Shown here: piece by piece, positions 17,429 to 25,386 of the stretch
How the letters are laid out: each line of letters begins with the position of its first letter
Position numbering within the stretch: position 1 is the stretch's first letter
Source: CAYVFC01 sp964450715
GTDB lineage: Bacteria > Myxococcota_A > Polyangia > Polyangiales > JAFGIB01
Assembly (NCBI GenBank): GCA_964450715.1
Contig: CAYVFC010000061.1
Coordinates: 1-44,466 of the forward strand
Reading direction: 5' to 3'
DNA: 44,466 nt
The notes under the pieces: generated by a model
Told to the model about the DNA's origin: nothing
Database searches by the model: none
What the model saw: the letters and a program-made list of their open reading frames with translations, nothing else
Position numbers and translations under genes: made by a program

Positions 17429-18136
17429 TTATTCTTTCTCCTCCAACTGCTGGTAGTAGTAGCGTTGCGAGGAGACGCAGGCGTCGGCCACCTGCCGCCG
17501 GATCTCGTCCAGCGCCCGCCGCGACTCATCCACCTCGGCCTTGAGCGCGTCGCGTTGATCCTCTACCGCGCCCAGCTGTGCCTCGATCACCTTGAGCCGC
17601 CCGGCCAGCGCGTCGCGCTCCTCGGCAAAGGTGGCCACCCGCGTCTTGAGGTCGGCCACCATCTCCATGGCGTGGTCGAACTGCGCCTCCAAGCTCTGCA
17701 CCTCTTCCAGCGCGTCGTCCCGCTCGTTTCGCATGCGCTCGGCCGTACGTTCGAGCTTGCGGTTCAGGTGCTCGGCCTCTACCGCCTGCTTGCCCGCTTC
17801 CTCGATGATGGCGGCCAGGCGAACGCGCTCCTGTCCGAGGTGGTCGATCTCGGCCCGCAAGTCGTCCAGCGTAGCCAGCTCCCCTTCCATCCGCGAGCTC
17901 TTTTCCTTTAGCAGGTCGCGCTCCTGCTCGACCCTGGCCGTCTTCTTCTTCTCCCTCTCCAGGTCCTTTTCCAGCGCCTCGTTGATCTCGAGCATCCGCT
18001 CCAGCTGCTTCTCCAGGTCGCGGATCATCCGCGAAAGAGTCTGCACCGCTTCCTGCAGCATGGGCCCGCCGCCATCGACCGCGGGCCTGCCTTCAGCCGC
18101 CCTGGAAATTACCGCTGGGTCCTTGTCCAAATCCAT
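17429..18136 (-). CDS. Coiled-coil protein
   Basis: It encodes 235 residues. The ATG at 18136 is preferred over a GTG three bases earlier because GAGAGG is five bases upstream of it. From about residue 25 to the end it is a continuous coiled coil (TLSRMIRDLEKQLERMLEIN; DLRAEIDHLGQERVRLAAII), closely similar in style to the 252-residue coiled coil at 24312-25070 (both end with LRHELSEARAAMEYIR / ALKAEVDESRRALDEIR-type segments), suggesting paralogy. It starts eight bases after the small MglA gene. Scaffold role inferred. Confidence 0.72.
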   Translation of the reverse strand: MDLDKDPAVISRAAEGRPAVDGGGPMLQEAVQTLSRMIRDLEKQLERMLEINEALEKDLEREKKKTARVEQERDLLKEKSSRMEGELATLDDLRAEIDHLGQERVRLAAIIEEAGKQAVEAEHLNRKLERTAERMRNERDDALEEVQSLEAQFDHAMEMVADLKTRVATFAEERDALAGRLKVIEAQLGAVEDQRDALKAEVDESRRALDEIRRQVADACVSSQRYYYQQLEEKE

Positions 18137-18144
18137 CACGCCTC

Positions 18145-18738
18145 TCAGAGATTCAGGTCCTTGGTTACCTTCCCGATCACGTTCTTCACGATGGTGCGCA
18201 AGGTCTCGAAGACCCCCTTGCCCTGGATGGCGATCGCCTCGAAGTCGGGTGCGTCGTAACGGTTCAGCTCTAGTCTCATCTCCTCCACTGGTACGATGTT
18301 CTCGAGATCCCTTTTATTGTACTGGATCACGTGAGGCAGATCCTTCAGTTTCACGTTGTAGATCTCCAGATTCTCCTCGAGATTCAAGATACTGTCGATG
18401 TTCGCCTCCAGGCGCTCCTCCTGAGAATCTGATACAAAAACAATGCCATCTACCTCCTTGAGGATGGCCCTTCGCGTGAGGTTGTAAAAAGACTGCCCGG
18501 GCACGGTGTAGAAGCTGAAACGGGTGTCCAGTCCCTTGATCTTGCCCACCGAGAGCGGGACGAAATCAAAGAAAAGCGTGCGCTCGGTCTCGGTCTCGAG
18601 CGAGAGCAGCTTGCCGCGCATCTTGGGGTCGGTCTTCTGGTGGATGACCTTGAGATTGGTGGTCTTACCGCCCAGACCGGTGCCGTAATAGACGATCTTG
18701 CACTGAAGCTGCTGCTTCTTGACGTCGATGAAGGGCAT
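18145..18738 (-). CDS. mglA: MglA-type small GTPase
   Basis: It encodes 197 residues, the normal length of MglA. Motifs: P-loop YYGTGLGGKTTNL (about 17-29), switch I/RTLFFDFVPL, TVPGQ, VSDSQEERLEANIDS, and NKRD for guanine recognition. MglA is a Ras-like GTPase that sets the polarity of motility machines in Myxococcus and related bacteria. It is usually regulated by an MglB GAP, which is not seen here. It is surrounded by coiled-coil genes and sits a few genes from the MglA-coiled-coil fusion, so it may serve localisation of an intracellular structure such as the magnetosome chain. The family is secure; the specific role is inference. Confidence 0.92.
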   Translation of the reverse strand: MPFIDVKKQQLQCKIVYYGTGLGGKTTNLKVIHQKTDPKMRGKLLSLETETERTLFFDFVPLSVGKIKGLDTRFSFYTVPGQSFYNLTRRAILKEVDGIVFVSDSQEERLEANIDSILNLEENLEIYNVKLKDLPHVIQYNKRDLENIVPVEEMRLELNRYDAPDFEAIAIQGKGVFETLRTIVKNVIGKVTKDLNL

Positions 18739-18833
18739 GGATCGAGCGAACGGATGAGCCGATTCGACGCGAGACAGACATCCGCCATAGTAGCATCTGT
18801 GAAGGATTCCGCGAACTTCTACCGCTCCCCACC

Positions 18834-20096
18834 CTACTCTCCGCCGACCCGCTTGCGGGCTACCGACCGGCGTAGTTGCCCTACGGAGTCCACCAGCCCT
18901 GATACCTCGCGGTTGAGGTCGCTGGTCTGCGCGGACAGGCTCCGCTTCTCCTTCAACAGCAGCTCCAGCCGCACTTCCTTTTGCCTGACCTTCTCTTTGG
19001 CCGCGGCAGCCTCGCGCGCCAGCGAGTCGCGTCTGGCCCGCAGCTCCTCGGCCGCGGTAGACCGGTCGGCGAGCCGGTCCTGCAGGACGGACAGCGAGCG
19101 TTTCTTCTCGATCGCGCTGTTTTCCAGCGACGAAAGCGCCCTGCGCCGCTCCAGCACCGCGGCGCGCAGCTTGCGGATCTGCGCCCGCACCTCTTCCACG
19201 GACGCCTCGCTCTCGACCTCGAGCTTGAGTTGCTCCAGCACCTGCTCGTGCAGGTTTTTCAGGTCGATCGGCATCTCCGCTCGGCCCTCGGCCTCGGCAG
19301 GGGCGGCCGAGACGTGTGCCGCTTCACCGGCGCCCTTGGCGGCGCGAGGAGCCTTGCTGGTGCGCGGCGCGCCGGATGCGCGCGGCGGACGGGAGGGCCT
19401 CTTCAGATGGCCCTCCTCCCGCAGAACACCGAGCACGTTGTTTACGATGTCGATGTCCAGCCCGCTGACGGCGGCGATCTCGTCCGGCCTTCCCATGCCC
19501 AGCTGGTCCACGGTAATAATCCCGGCTGCGCTCAGCCGGCGCAGCACCAGGTCGCCGATACCCTCCCTGCCCTTGAGCACCGAGAAGATGGTCTTCTGCT
19601 TCTCGGTGCCCGCGATCCGGCTGTCGCCGGCCATCTCGTCGGCCTTGTCCTTGATCTCCAGCAGGTCTGAGATAACCGCCTCGCGCTGTTCGCGGGAGAC
19701 CGCCCCTTCTGCGGTGCGGTCCAGCTCGTCGACGTGGTCGTTCAACCGTTTCAGCAAGTCGTAGATCTGGTCGAACCCCATGCGTTGCGAGGCTGCCTGA
19801 AGCGAAGCGAGCATTCCCAGAAGGGCCTGAAACGACTCTTCGTCGGCCTTGCCGGCCAGCACCTGCTCCAAGATCTCCTCGACCGGCTGCAGGTACTGGG
19901 GAAAGGCGGTGCCGAATATCTCGCGTATCTCCTGGGCTTGCCGGTCGTCGGTCTCGAGCAGCGCGTCGTCGCCGCCGGTCTGCTGCTCGTCGTCAGCCGG
20001 GGCGAAGAAGAAGTCGTCCCCGTCCAGAGGGTTCAGGCTTATCCTCGTAGGGGGAGCCTGCTCGCGATCGCCCTTGCCGTCTTGCTCGTCGGACAT
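18834..20096 (-). CDS. Helical, helix-hairpin-helix and coiled-coil protein
   Basis: It encodes 420 residues with an acidic N-terminus. About 45-140 is a helical bundle resembling a histidine-phosphotransfer or scaffold domain (LGMLASLQAASQRMGFDQIY), without a clear phospho-His. About 165-230 reads as two helix-hairpin-helix units (GREGIGDLVLRRLSAAGI; RPDEIAAVSGLDIDIVNNVL), a fold that binds DNA or protein. After a basic Pro/Ala/Lys linker the last ~140 residues form a coiled coil. It ends before the mglA gene (95-base gap) and starts nine bases after the large HEAT gene. It could link the scaffold to DNA, but that is speculative. Confidence 0.65.
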   Translation of the reverse strand: MSDEQDGKGDREQAPPTRISLNPLDGDDFFFAPADDEQQTGGDDALLETDDRQAQEIREIFGTAFPQYLQPVEEILEQVLAGKADEESFQALLGMLASLQAASQRMGFDQIYDLLKRLNDHVDELDRTAEGAVSREQREAVISDLLEIKDKADEMAGDSRIAGTEKQKTIFSVLKGREGIGDLVLRRLSAAGIITVDQLGMGRPDEIAAVSGLDIDIVNNVLGVLREEGHLKRPSRPPRASGAPRTSKAPRAAKGAGEAAHVSAAPAEAEGRAEMPIDLKNLHEQVLEQLKLEVESEASVEEVRAQIRKLRAAVLERRRALSSLENSAIEKKRSLSVLQDRLADRSTAAEELRARRDSLAREAAAAKEKVRQKEVRLELLLKEKRSLSAQTSDLNREVSGLVDSVGQLRRSVARKRVGGE

Positions 20097-20105
20097 GGCC
20101 GCAGG

Positions 20106-22541
20106 CTACCCCTTCTTCTTGTCGCCCGACCCTGAATTGGGGCCGGATTCTTCCTTGGCGTCGGATATGGGGAAATCCTCCCCGAGCAGCGACTCGTAGG
20201 CCCCCTCCTCTTCGTTGTCGAGCCCGCCGCCCTCGGAATCAGCCTCGCCCAAGCCCAGGTCCCCGATCGCGTCGTCCCCGCCGCCGATCTTGATGTCCAG
20301 GTCGCCTAGCCCTGCCGCCTCTCCGTCCAGCCCTGCCTCGTCCAGAAGCGAGCCGGCCGGCTCGGCATCGTCAGAGGAAGCCGCTACCGCCCCCAGACCC
20401 GCCAGCTCGTCCGGCGCGCCGCCGTCGTCCAGTCCGGCCGCTGGCTCGGCGTCGTCAGAAGAAGACGCCACCGCGCCGAGCCCCGCTAGCTCGTCCGGCG
20501 CCTCGCCGTCATCCAGCCCGTCCGCTGGCTCGGGATCGGAAGCGGTCGTTACGCCCAGCCCGGCCAGCGCGTCCCCGGCCTCGATCGGCTCCCCCAACTC
20601 TATCGGAGGCTCGGACATGGTCGCTGCTTTTACCCCTAGACCGTCCATGGCCTCGGCCGCCTCGATCGGCTCCCCGACCTCGATCGGGGGCTCGGACATG
20701 GTCGCTGCCCTGGCTCCCAGCCCGGCTAGCTCGTCCGGCGCCTCGCTCTCTCGCGCTTCCTCGGCCGGCTCGCTCTCTCGCGCTTCCTCGGCCGGCTCGC
20801 TCTCTCGCGCTTCCTCGACCGGCTCGGACTCGGCCGCCCCCTCGGCCTGCGTCTCCTCGGCCTCTTCCGGCGGCTCGCTCTCCCGCTCCTGTTCCGGCGG
20901 TGGAGGAGCCGATGCCACCACGTCACTCGGACGGGTCTGTTCGACGGCCTGCTCCTGCTCGTCCTGTACCGGCGGCTCGGATGCGGGCGCGCTCCCGGGC
21001 TGCAGGCGCGGGGAAGCCTCTGACGGGCGGGCCATCTCCTCGCTTTCGTCCTCGACCCTGGGCGGCGGCTGGGCGGCCGACTCCCGGGCCCTTCTCGCTT
21101 CAGCGGTCTCGCGCGCCTCGGCCGCGGTCCGCTCGGCGTCGCGCTCCTCGGGCCGCTGTGCCAGCTTGATGACCCTGGCCGCGCGCGCTGCCGCGCTGGC
21201 TCGAAAGTCTACTACCTTGTCCGAGTCTACGACCGGCGGAGGCGGCGCGGGCTCGGACGGCGCGGCCGGCTCGGGCGGCTCGGGCGGCGGGGGCCTGGGC
21301 CGCGACGCCTTGATCCCTCCCAGATCCGGAAGCTGTACCTCTCCGGTGACGTGCCGGTCGATGCGCGCCTTCTTCCACCAGTCTTTCAGCTCCTCCAACC
21401 GCGCATCGAAGGGATCTATATCTATATCTATATCTATATCTACGGGGGTCTCCAGCACCGACTCCAGCGCATTCTTGGCCGCTTCGCGCACGCCCAGCTC
21501 CGGGTCGCCGATCGAGCGGATGAGCGAGAGCACCGCCCGCTCGTCGCGGATGAGGCCGAGCGCGCCCGCGGCTGCCGCGCGCACCTGCTCGTTCTCGTCG
21601 TGAAGCGTCTGCATCAACCCTCGCACCGCCGCCCGCTCGCGCCGCCAGCCCAGATAGGTGGCCGCGCCCTTGCGCACCTGCGCGTTCTCGTCTCCCAGCG
21701 CGTTCAGGATGCTCCGCCCCGCGCTCTCGGTCTCCACCTTGGCCAGCCCGCGCAGCGAGGCCAGACGCAGGTGGTGGTCCGGGCTGCTCGCGAAGCGGCC
21801 GAAGAGCGGCTCGCAGGCATCGCTTCCCAGAAGCGCCAGCGCGTTGAGCGCGGCGGTGACCACGTTGTTGTTCCTATCCTCCAGCACCTCGGCCAGCACC
21901 CCGACCAGCGACCGGTCGCGCAGCTCGCCCAGCCGCACCACCGCGGCGCGCCGGATCTCGGCGTCGTCCTCCAAGAGATCCTGCAAGGCCTTCTCGAAGA
22001 TGACCTGCTGCGAGCCGTCGCCCAGCGAGACATTGCGGGCCGCCTTGTCCAGCGCCTTTCGTTTGTGCGGGTCTGCCATGGCCCGCTTGCCGCGGCCCTC
22101 GGGCGCCTGCTGCTCGGGCTGCGCGGTCGGGCGCCGGCGCTGCTCGCGGAGATCTGCCTCCAGCGAGACGTTGCGGCTGAGGCGCTTCTCGCGGGCCCGG
22201 TCCCGCTCCAGGCGCGCCATCTCGGCGCGCCGCTCCCCGAGCCGCTCCTTTAGCTCGCGCGATCGTTCCAGCAGATCGGCCAGATCCGGACCGCCCGCGG
22301 CCACGCCGTTGCGGCTGACCGCGCCCGCGCCTTTGACTACCTGGGCGTAGACCGAGTCCAGCTCCCGCTCCATGCGGTCGATCTCTACCTGCAACCCCTC
22401 GTGGTCGGCCGGCTGGCTCGGGACCAGATCTGCGCGCTCCGCCCTCGGCTTCTTTTCCCTGGAGGGGAGCCGGGGTCGGGGCAGGCTCATCCTTCCGAAA
22501 AAGCCGACTGTCTTGCCGAGAGCCCTCACGATCCCGGTCAT
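20106..22541 (-). CDS. Large HEAT-repeat protein with acidic repeat tail
   Basis: It encodes 811 residues from the ATG at 22541 (MTGIVRALGKTVGFFGRMSL); the frame is open to 22631, but that start overlaps the PilZ gene by 38 bases. About 45-150 is coiled coil. About 185-380 holds six or so HEAT/PBS-lyase repeats (LGDENAQVRKGAATYLGW; LHDENEQVRAAAAGALGL; IGDPELGVREAAKNALES). A DIDIDIDIDP expansion then joins the repeats to an LKDWWKKARID tail shared with the 13067-13843 protein. The remaining ~400 residues are Pro/Glu-rich and contain ESEPAEEAR repeats and several copies of DELAGLGA-type repeats of ~35 residues. No signal or membrane segment. Likely a large protein-binding scaffold in the coiled-coil/GTPase block. 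Confidence 0.75.
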   Translation of the reverse strand: MTGIVRALGKTVGFFGRMSLPRPRLPSREKKPRAERADLVPSQPADHEGLQVEIDRMERELDSVYAQVVKGAGAVSRNGVAAGGPDLADLLERSRELKERLGERRAEMARLERDRAREKRLSRNVSLEADLREQRRRPTAQPEQQAPEGRGKRAMADPHKRKALDKAARNVSLGDGSQQVIFEKALQDLLEDDAEIRRAAVVRLGELRDRSLVGVLAEVLEDRNNNVVTAALNALALLGSDACEPLFGRFASSPDHHLRLASLRGLAKVETESAGRSILNALGDENAQVRKGAATYLGWRRERAAVRGLMQTLHDENEQVRAAAAGALGLIRDERAVLSLIRSIGDPELGVREAAKNALESVLETPVDIDIDIDIDPFDARLEELKDWWKKARIDRHVTGEVQLPDLGGIKASRPRPPPPEPPEPAAPSEPAPPPPVVDSDKVVDFRASAAARAARVIKLAQRPEERDAERTAAEARETAEARRARESAAQPPPRVEDESEEMARPSEASPRLQPGSAPASEPPVQDEQEQAVEQTRPSDVVASAPPPPEQERESEPPEEAEETQAEGAAESEPVEEARESEPAEEARESEPAEEARESEAPDELAGLGARAATMSEPPIEVGEPIEAAEAMDGLGVKAATMSEPPIELGEPIEAGDALAGLGVTTASDPEPADGLDDGEAPDELAGLGAVASSSDDAEPAAGLDDGGAPDELAGLGAVAASSDDAEPAGSLLDEAGLDGEAAGLGDLDIKIGGGDDAIGDLGLGEADSEGGGLDNEEEGAYESLLGEDFPISDAKEESGPNSGSGDKKKG
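20743..20823 (-). repeat. 27-bp tandem repeat, three copies, in coding sequence
   Basis: Units at 20743-20769, 20770-20796 and 20797-20823 (one base differs in the last) encode repeated ESEPAEEAR in the large HEAT protein. The near identity indicates recent expansion. Confidence 0.9.
21414..21442 (-). repeat. Hexanucleotide microsatellite (ATCTAT) in coding sequence
   Basis: About 4.7 copies of a 6-bp unit encode alternating Asp-Ile with ATA isoleucine codons, which are rare in this GC-rich sequence. Slippage would lengthen or shorten the DIDID linker in frame. Confidence 0.9.
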
Positions 22542-22593
22542 CGAATTTTCTTTGCTGGCCACGATAGGTTCAACGCTGGTTACGGTTCGCTGG

Positions 22594-23061
22594 TTACGGC
22601 TCCTCTTGTTCGTCCTCGGGCTCCCCGGCAAAGTACTGGGAGAGCAACAGCCGATCGTTGGGGGGGACGATCGAGAACCTGACCCCCACCCGGTAGTAGC
22701 GCTCGTTCGCCTTGCTCGAATAGACGAACCGCCCGACGCAGCTCAGGCTGAAGTGCCGGGTTACTATCTCGAAAAAAGCCCGCTTGCCCACCGGCACCGC
22801 GACCGTGGCATACAAACCCATGCCGGTCTCGGATACATCGGATATCTTGCAGATCGCCTCGAGCGAGTCTCCCGTGCTGTCCGTCTCCTCCTTCAGCACC
22901 TTGAACCAGACGAAGTGGACCAGGGCATAGCGCGCCGCGCGGCGCCGCTCGTCATCGGAGATGCCGGCCGGCGGACCCGACTCGGGGCGCGGCAGCGGTT
23001 CCTTTCCCCAATCCGCCCTCTCTTGGGACGCCTTCCCCGCTATTTTCGAGTCGTCTTTCAT
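22594..23061 (-). CDS. PilZ-domain protein
   Basis: It encodes 155 residues. A charged N-terminal ~40 residues precede a PilZ domain. The RxxxR box (RRAAR, about 44-48) and the DxSxxG box (DVSETG) are both present, so c-di-GMP binding is expected. The domain continues with YRVGVRFSIV near the end. It has no additional output domain, so it probably relays c-di-GMP to a protein partner. It is immediately upstream of the large HEAT gene in the leftward block and is preceded by an interspersed repeat, so it may be first in its transcription unit. Confidence 0.85.
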   Translation of the reverse strand: MKDDSKIAGKASQERADWGKEPLPRPESGPPAGISDDERRRAARYALVHFVWFKVLKEETDSTGDSLEAICKISDVSETGMGLYATVAVPVGKRAFFEIVTRHFSLSCVGRFVYSSKANERYYRVGVRFSIVPPNDRLLLSQYFAGEPEDEQEEP

Positions 23062-23091
23062 TCACTCATCTATCCCGCACTCCGCCCCTGC

Positions 23092-23179
23092 TGTCATCTC
23101 GAACGTTACCAAATGTCATCTCGAACGGAGTGAGAGATCTCCAGCGCGAAAGAGATTTCTCTTTGCGGTCGAAATAACA
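23092..23179. repeat. Interspersed palindromic repeat, family 1, copy 2 plus truncated copy
   Basis: A full copy runs from TGTCATCTCGAACGG at 23114 to about 23179. A truncated start of the same element (TGTCATCTCGAACG) sits at 23092-23105, directly before it. The same arrangement of a broken copy before a full copy recurs at 24186-24286. Confidence 0.65.
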
Positions 23180-23223
23180 AAAGAGCAGTGGTCCCCTCCG
23201 CTCGGGTCTGTCGAGATAAGGGA

Positions 23224-24099
23224 TCACTCGCCGCCTCTTTCCTCGTCGATCTGGCGCAGCGCTTCCAGGATCATGAACTGCGTGTTGCCGTCGATGGTCT
23301 TCTCCTCGGGTATCTCCTCGGTCTCGGTGAAGGAGAAGGTGCCTTCCTGCAGAGCCATGGCCGCGAAGAATGCCGACTGGCCGGTCATGGTCTCCCCCTG
23401 CGCGTGGTAGAGGTGGCCCTCGCGGAAGTAGAGATCGATGATCTTGCCCTCGCGTTCGCAGCGAAAAATCCCGGTCCGGTCGTTGGAGGATATGAGCTGC
23501 AGGATGTCCGGCAGCATGGCCTCCTGGATGATTCCGGCGAGGAACTGCTTGCCAGCGGCCGGTAGCACCGGCCGGTCCGATTGCTTTTTCGCCGGAAATG
23601 AGGGCCGCCGCGGCGGTCTAGAGGTTCTAAGCCTGGCCTCCTGGGGTCTGCCCGATCCGCTAGCGGTCGGTTTTTCGGCTGGTAAAGCATTGGTTTCTAT
23701 ATCGGGTAAAATATCATCCAGACTCGATGCAAGCTCCGTGCCACTGTCTCCGGCTTTCTTCCCCTTGTTTTTGGCTTGCGGAACGCCCCCTTGGAGCATC
23801 TCTTCCATTTTGGCGATCCTATCCTCCAGCGACTGACAGATGCCCAGCAAGCGGTCCTCGAGCAGGTCGAGCGCCATCTGGTCGCGGCGCCGCCTGATGT
23901 CCTCCAGCGCGCGTCGGCGCCCGGCGAGCCGGTCGCCGGTCGGGGCCCCGGGCGGCACGGCGGCGGGCTCGGACCGCGGAGCTGGGCGGCGCACCGGTTC
24001 CCGCGCCGAGCCGCGCTTGGCCGGCTTTTTTATCGCGGGATCCGGCCTCAGCTGCTCGACCAGCTTGAGAATTTCCTCCTTTTTTTCCGCGATCTTCAT
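23224..24099 (-). CDS. DUF4388-domain protein
   Basis: It encodes 291 residues. The N-terminal third is charged and helical with a coiled-coil stretch (QMALDLLEDRLLGICQSLED). The middle is low complexity. About 180-285 is a DUF4388/PATAN-type domain (LPDILQLISSNDRTGIFRCE; GHLYHAQGETMTGQSAFFAA; EGTFSFTETEEIPEE). DUF4388 proteins are frequent in Deltaproteobacteria and often accompany MglA-type GTPases and two-component proteins. The gene is flanked by repeat-bearing gaps on both sides, so it is probably transcribed on its own. No good Shine-Dalgarno precedes the ATG. Confidence 0.78.
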   Translation of the reverse strand: MKIAEKKEEILKLVEQLRPDPAIKKPAKRGSAREPVRRPAPRSEPAAVPPGAPTGDRLAGRRRALEDIRRRRDQMALDLLEDRLLGICQSLEDRIAKMEEMLQGGVPQAKNKGKKAGDSGTELASSLDDILPDIETNALPAEKPTASGSGRPQEARLRTSRPPRRPSFPAKKQSDRPVLPAAGKQFLAGIIQEAMLPDILQLISSNDRTGIFRCEREGKIIDLYFREGHLYHAQGETMTGQSAFFAAMALQEGTFSFTETEEIPEEKTIDGNTQFMILEALRQIDEERGGE

Positions 24100-24185
24100 G
24101 AATGTTAGTTATCAATTTTATCCCAAAACAAGCGGGTCTCAAACAGGATCCCCCGGGTCCACCGGGGACGGTTTTCGGCAGCAAG

Positions 24186-24286
24186 TTTCATTTCGAGCGC
24201 CCGTGTCATTTCGAGCGAAGCGAGAAATCTCCTGCCCCGGGATGTCTGACAGAGATTTCTCGTCGCCTTCGGCTCCTCGAAATGAC
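24186..24286. repeat. Interspersed palindromic repeat, family 1, copy 3 plus truncated copy
   Basis: The full copy at 24204-24286 has perfect inverted ends (TGTCATTTCGAG ... CTCGAAATGACA). A truncated copy (TTTCATTTCGAGCGC) lies at 24186-24200. It separates magnetosome operon 2 from the DUF4388 gene and could act as a terminator. Confidence 0.75.
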
Positions 24287-24311
24287 AAACACGACCTTTC
24301 GACGGTAGTAC

Positions 24312-25070
24312 CTATGGCGACCCCCTTCCCGCCGCCAGTATGGATTGACGGATGTATTCCATGGCAGCACGCGCCTCGGACAGCTCGTGCCTCAGGCTAT
24401 CGCGCTGGGGAACCAGCTCGTCGACCCGCGCCTGTAGCTTCGTCATGCCCTCCCCAAGCGCTTGCTCGCGCTTGCGGCCCGCCGACACCTCTCGCCTGAG
24501 CTGCTCGATGACCTTGACCGCCCTCTCGAACTGCGACTGAAGCCCCTGCGCCTCCTCGCTGGCCTGGTCGCGCTCGGCGCCGCACTGCTGCAACAGCCGC
24601 CCCAGCTCCTGCGCCCCGCGCGCCGAGTGGCCGAGCGCATTGCCGAGCTCCCTGACCCGCGAGGCCAGCGCGTCGCGCTGCTCGGATAGATGGTGCATCT
24701 CCGCTCGCATCTGCTCGGCCTGTTCTTGCTCCTTTTCGTATCGGTCCAGGCGCTGCTGCAACCTCTCGCGCTCGCGCCTGCAGTCGGCGACCTGCTGCCG
24801 GGCGGCCCGTAGATCCGTTTCCAGCCCGCTGTTGACCTCGTGGGAGCGACCGAGCAGCGACCGGAGTTCTCCAAAGGCTCCGGACAGCTCGCCGATACTG
24901 TCGGACAGGCGCGGAAGCTCGGGCGATGCTTCACTCTGGCCGCGCGGTTCCTCGTCGACTTCCCAGCCCGGGGGCTCTGCCGCCTCCCGGCTCGCGGCCG
25001 GATCGACCGCGGGCGCGCCCCCCTGCTGCTGAGCAGGCCTCATGCTCCTGACTCTCGCGGACTCCGCCAT
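24312..25070 (-). CDS. Coiled-coil protein at end of magnetosome operon 2
   Basis: It encodes 252 residues from the ATG at 25070 (MAESARVRSMRPAQQQ), which has a perfect AAGGAG; the frame extends 210 bases further upstream into the zinc-ribbon gene and is rejected there. About 60-245 is a long coiled coil (LRAARQQVADCRRERERLQQ; LQAQVDELVP-type heptads). It is similar in layout to the coiled coil at 17429-18136. As the last gene behind the zinc-ribbon membrane protein it is probably co-transcribed with magnetosome genes. Coiled-coil Mad proteins are typical of deltaproteobacterial clusters; I cannot match it to a numbered Mad protein. Confidence 0.75.
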   Translation of the reverse strand: MAESARVRSMRPAQQQGGAPAVDPAASREAAEPPGWEVDEEPRGQSEASPELPRLSDSIGELSGAFGELRSLLGRSHEVNSGLETDLRAARQQVADCRRERERLQQRLDRYEKEQEQAEQMRAEMHHLSEQRDALASRVRELGNALGHSARGAQELGRLLQQCGAERDQASEEAQGLQSQFERAVKVIEQLRREVSAGRKREQALGEGMTKLQARVDELVPQRDSLRHELSEARAAMEYIRQSILAAGRGSP

Positions 25071-25123
25071 GTGCTCTCCTTTCCGGTGACTTAACCGTCG
25101 AGGGTGCGAAGAAAACCCGGTCC

Positions 25124-25375
25124 TCAGTACTTGTTCCACCTCAGATCCGTGTGACAGAAGCGGCAGACCTGGGCGTCGGAGCGTACGGTCTCCGAGCAGG
25201 CCGGGCACTTGCGGGTGATCCCGGGCTTGAGCCCCATGGGGAGCAAGGCCACAACCAGGGCAAAAGGCCCCACCAGGCAACCGGCCAGGAACCAGCCCAG
25301 GGCGTTACGGGCCTTGTTGTAGGCCAGGATTCCCGATATCCCGCCGAAGAAGAGACTGCCTACCAGAACGCTCAT
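25124..25375 (-). CDS. Small membrane protein with C-terminal zinc ribbon
   Basis: It encodes 83 residues. Two membrane helices (SLFFGGISGILAYNKARN; LGWFLAGCLVGPFALVVALL) are followed by a Cys4 ribbon (CPAC ... CRFC) ending in CHTDLRWNKY. The CRFCH string formally matches a heme c site, but its place in a CPxC/CxxC pair makes a zinc ribbon more likely. AAAGGAG precedes the ATG. It sits between the HEAT-like and coiled-coil genes of operon 2, with short spacing on both sides. Function unknown. Confidence 0.75.
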   Translation of the reverse strand: MSVLVGSLFFGGISGILAYNKARNALGWFLAGCLVGPFALVVALLPMGLKPGITRKCPACSETVRSDAQVCRFCHTDLRWNKY

Positions 25376-25386
25376 GATCGACTCCT

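Noticed and set aside
25124..25375. CRFCH as a heme c attachment site
   Set aside because: It is the second half of a CPAC/CRFC zinc ribbon at the C-terminus of a protein without export signal; the same reasoning applies, less firmly, to CPSCH in 36880-37665.
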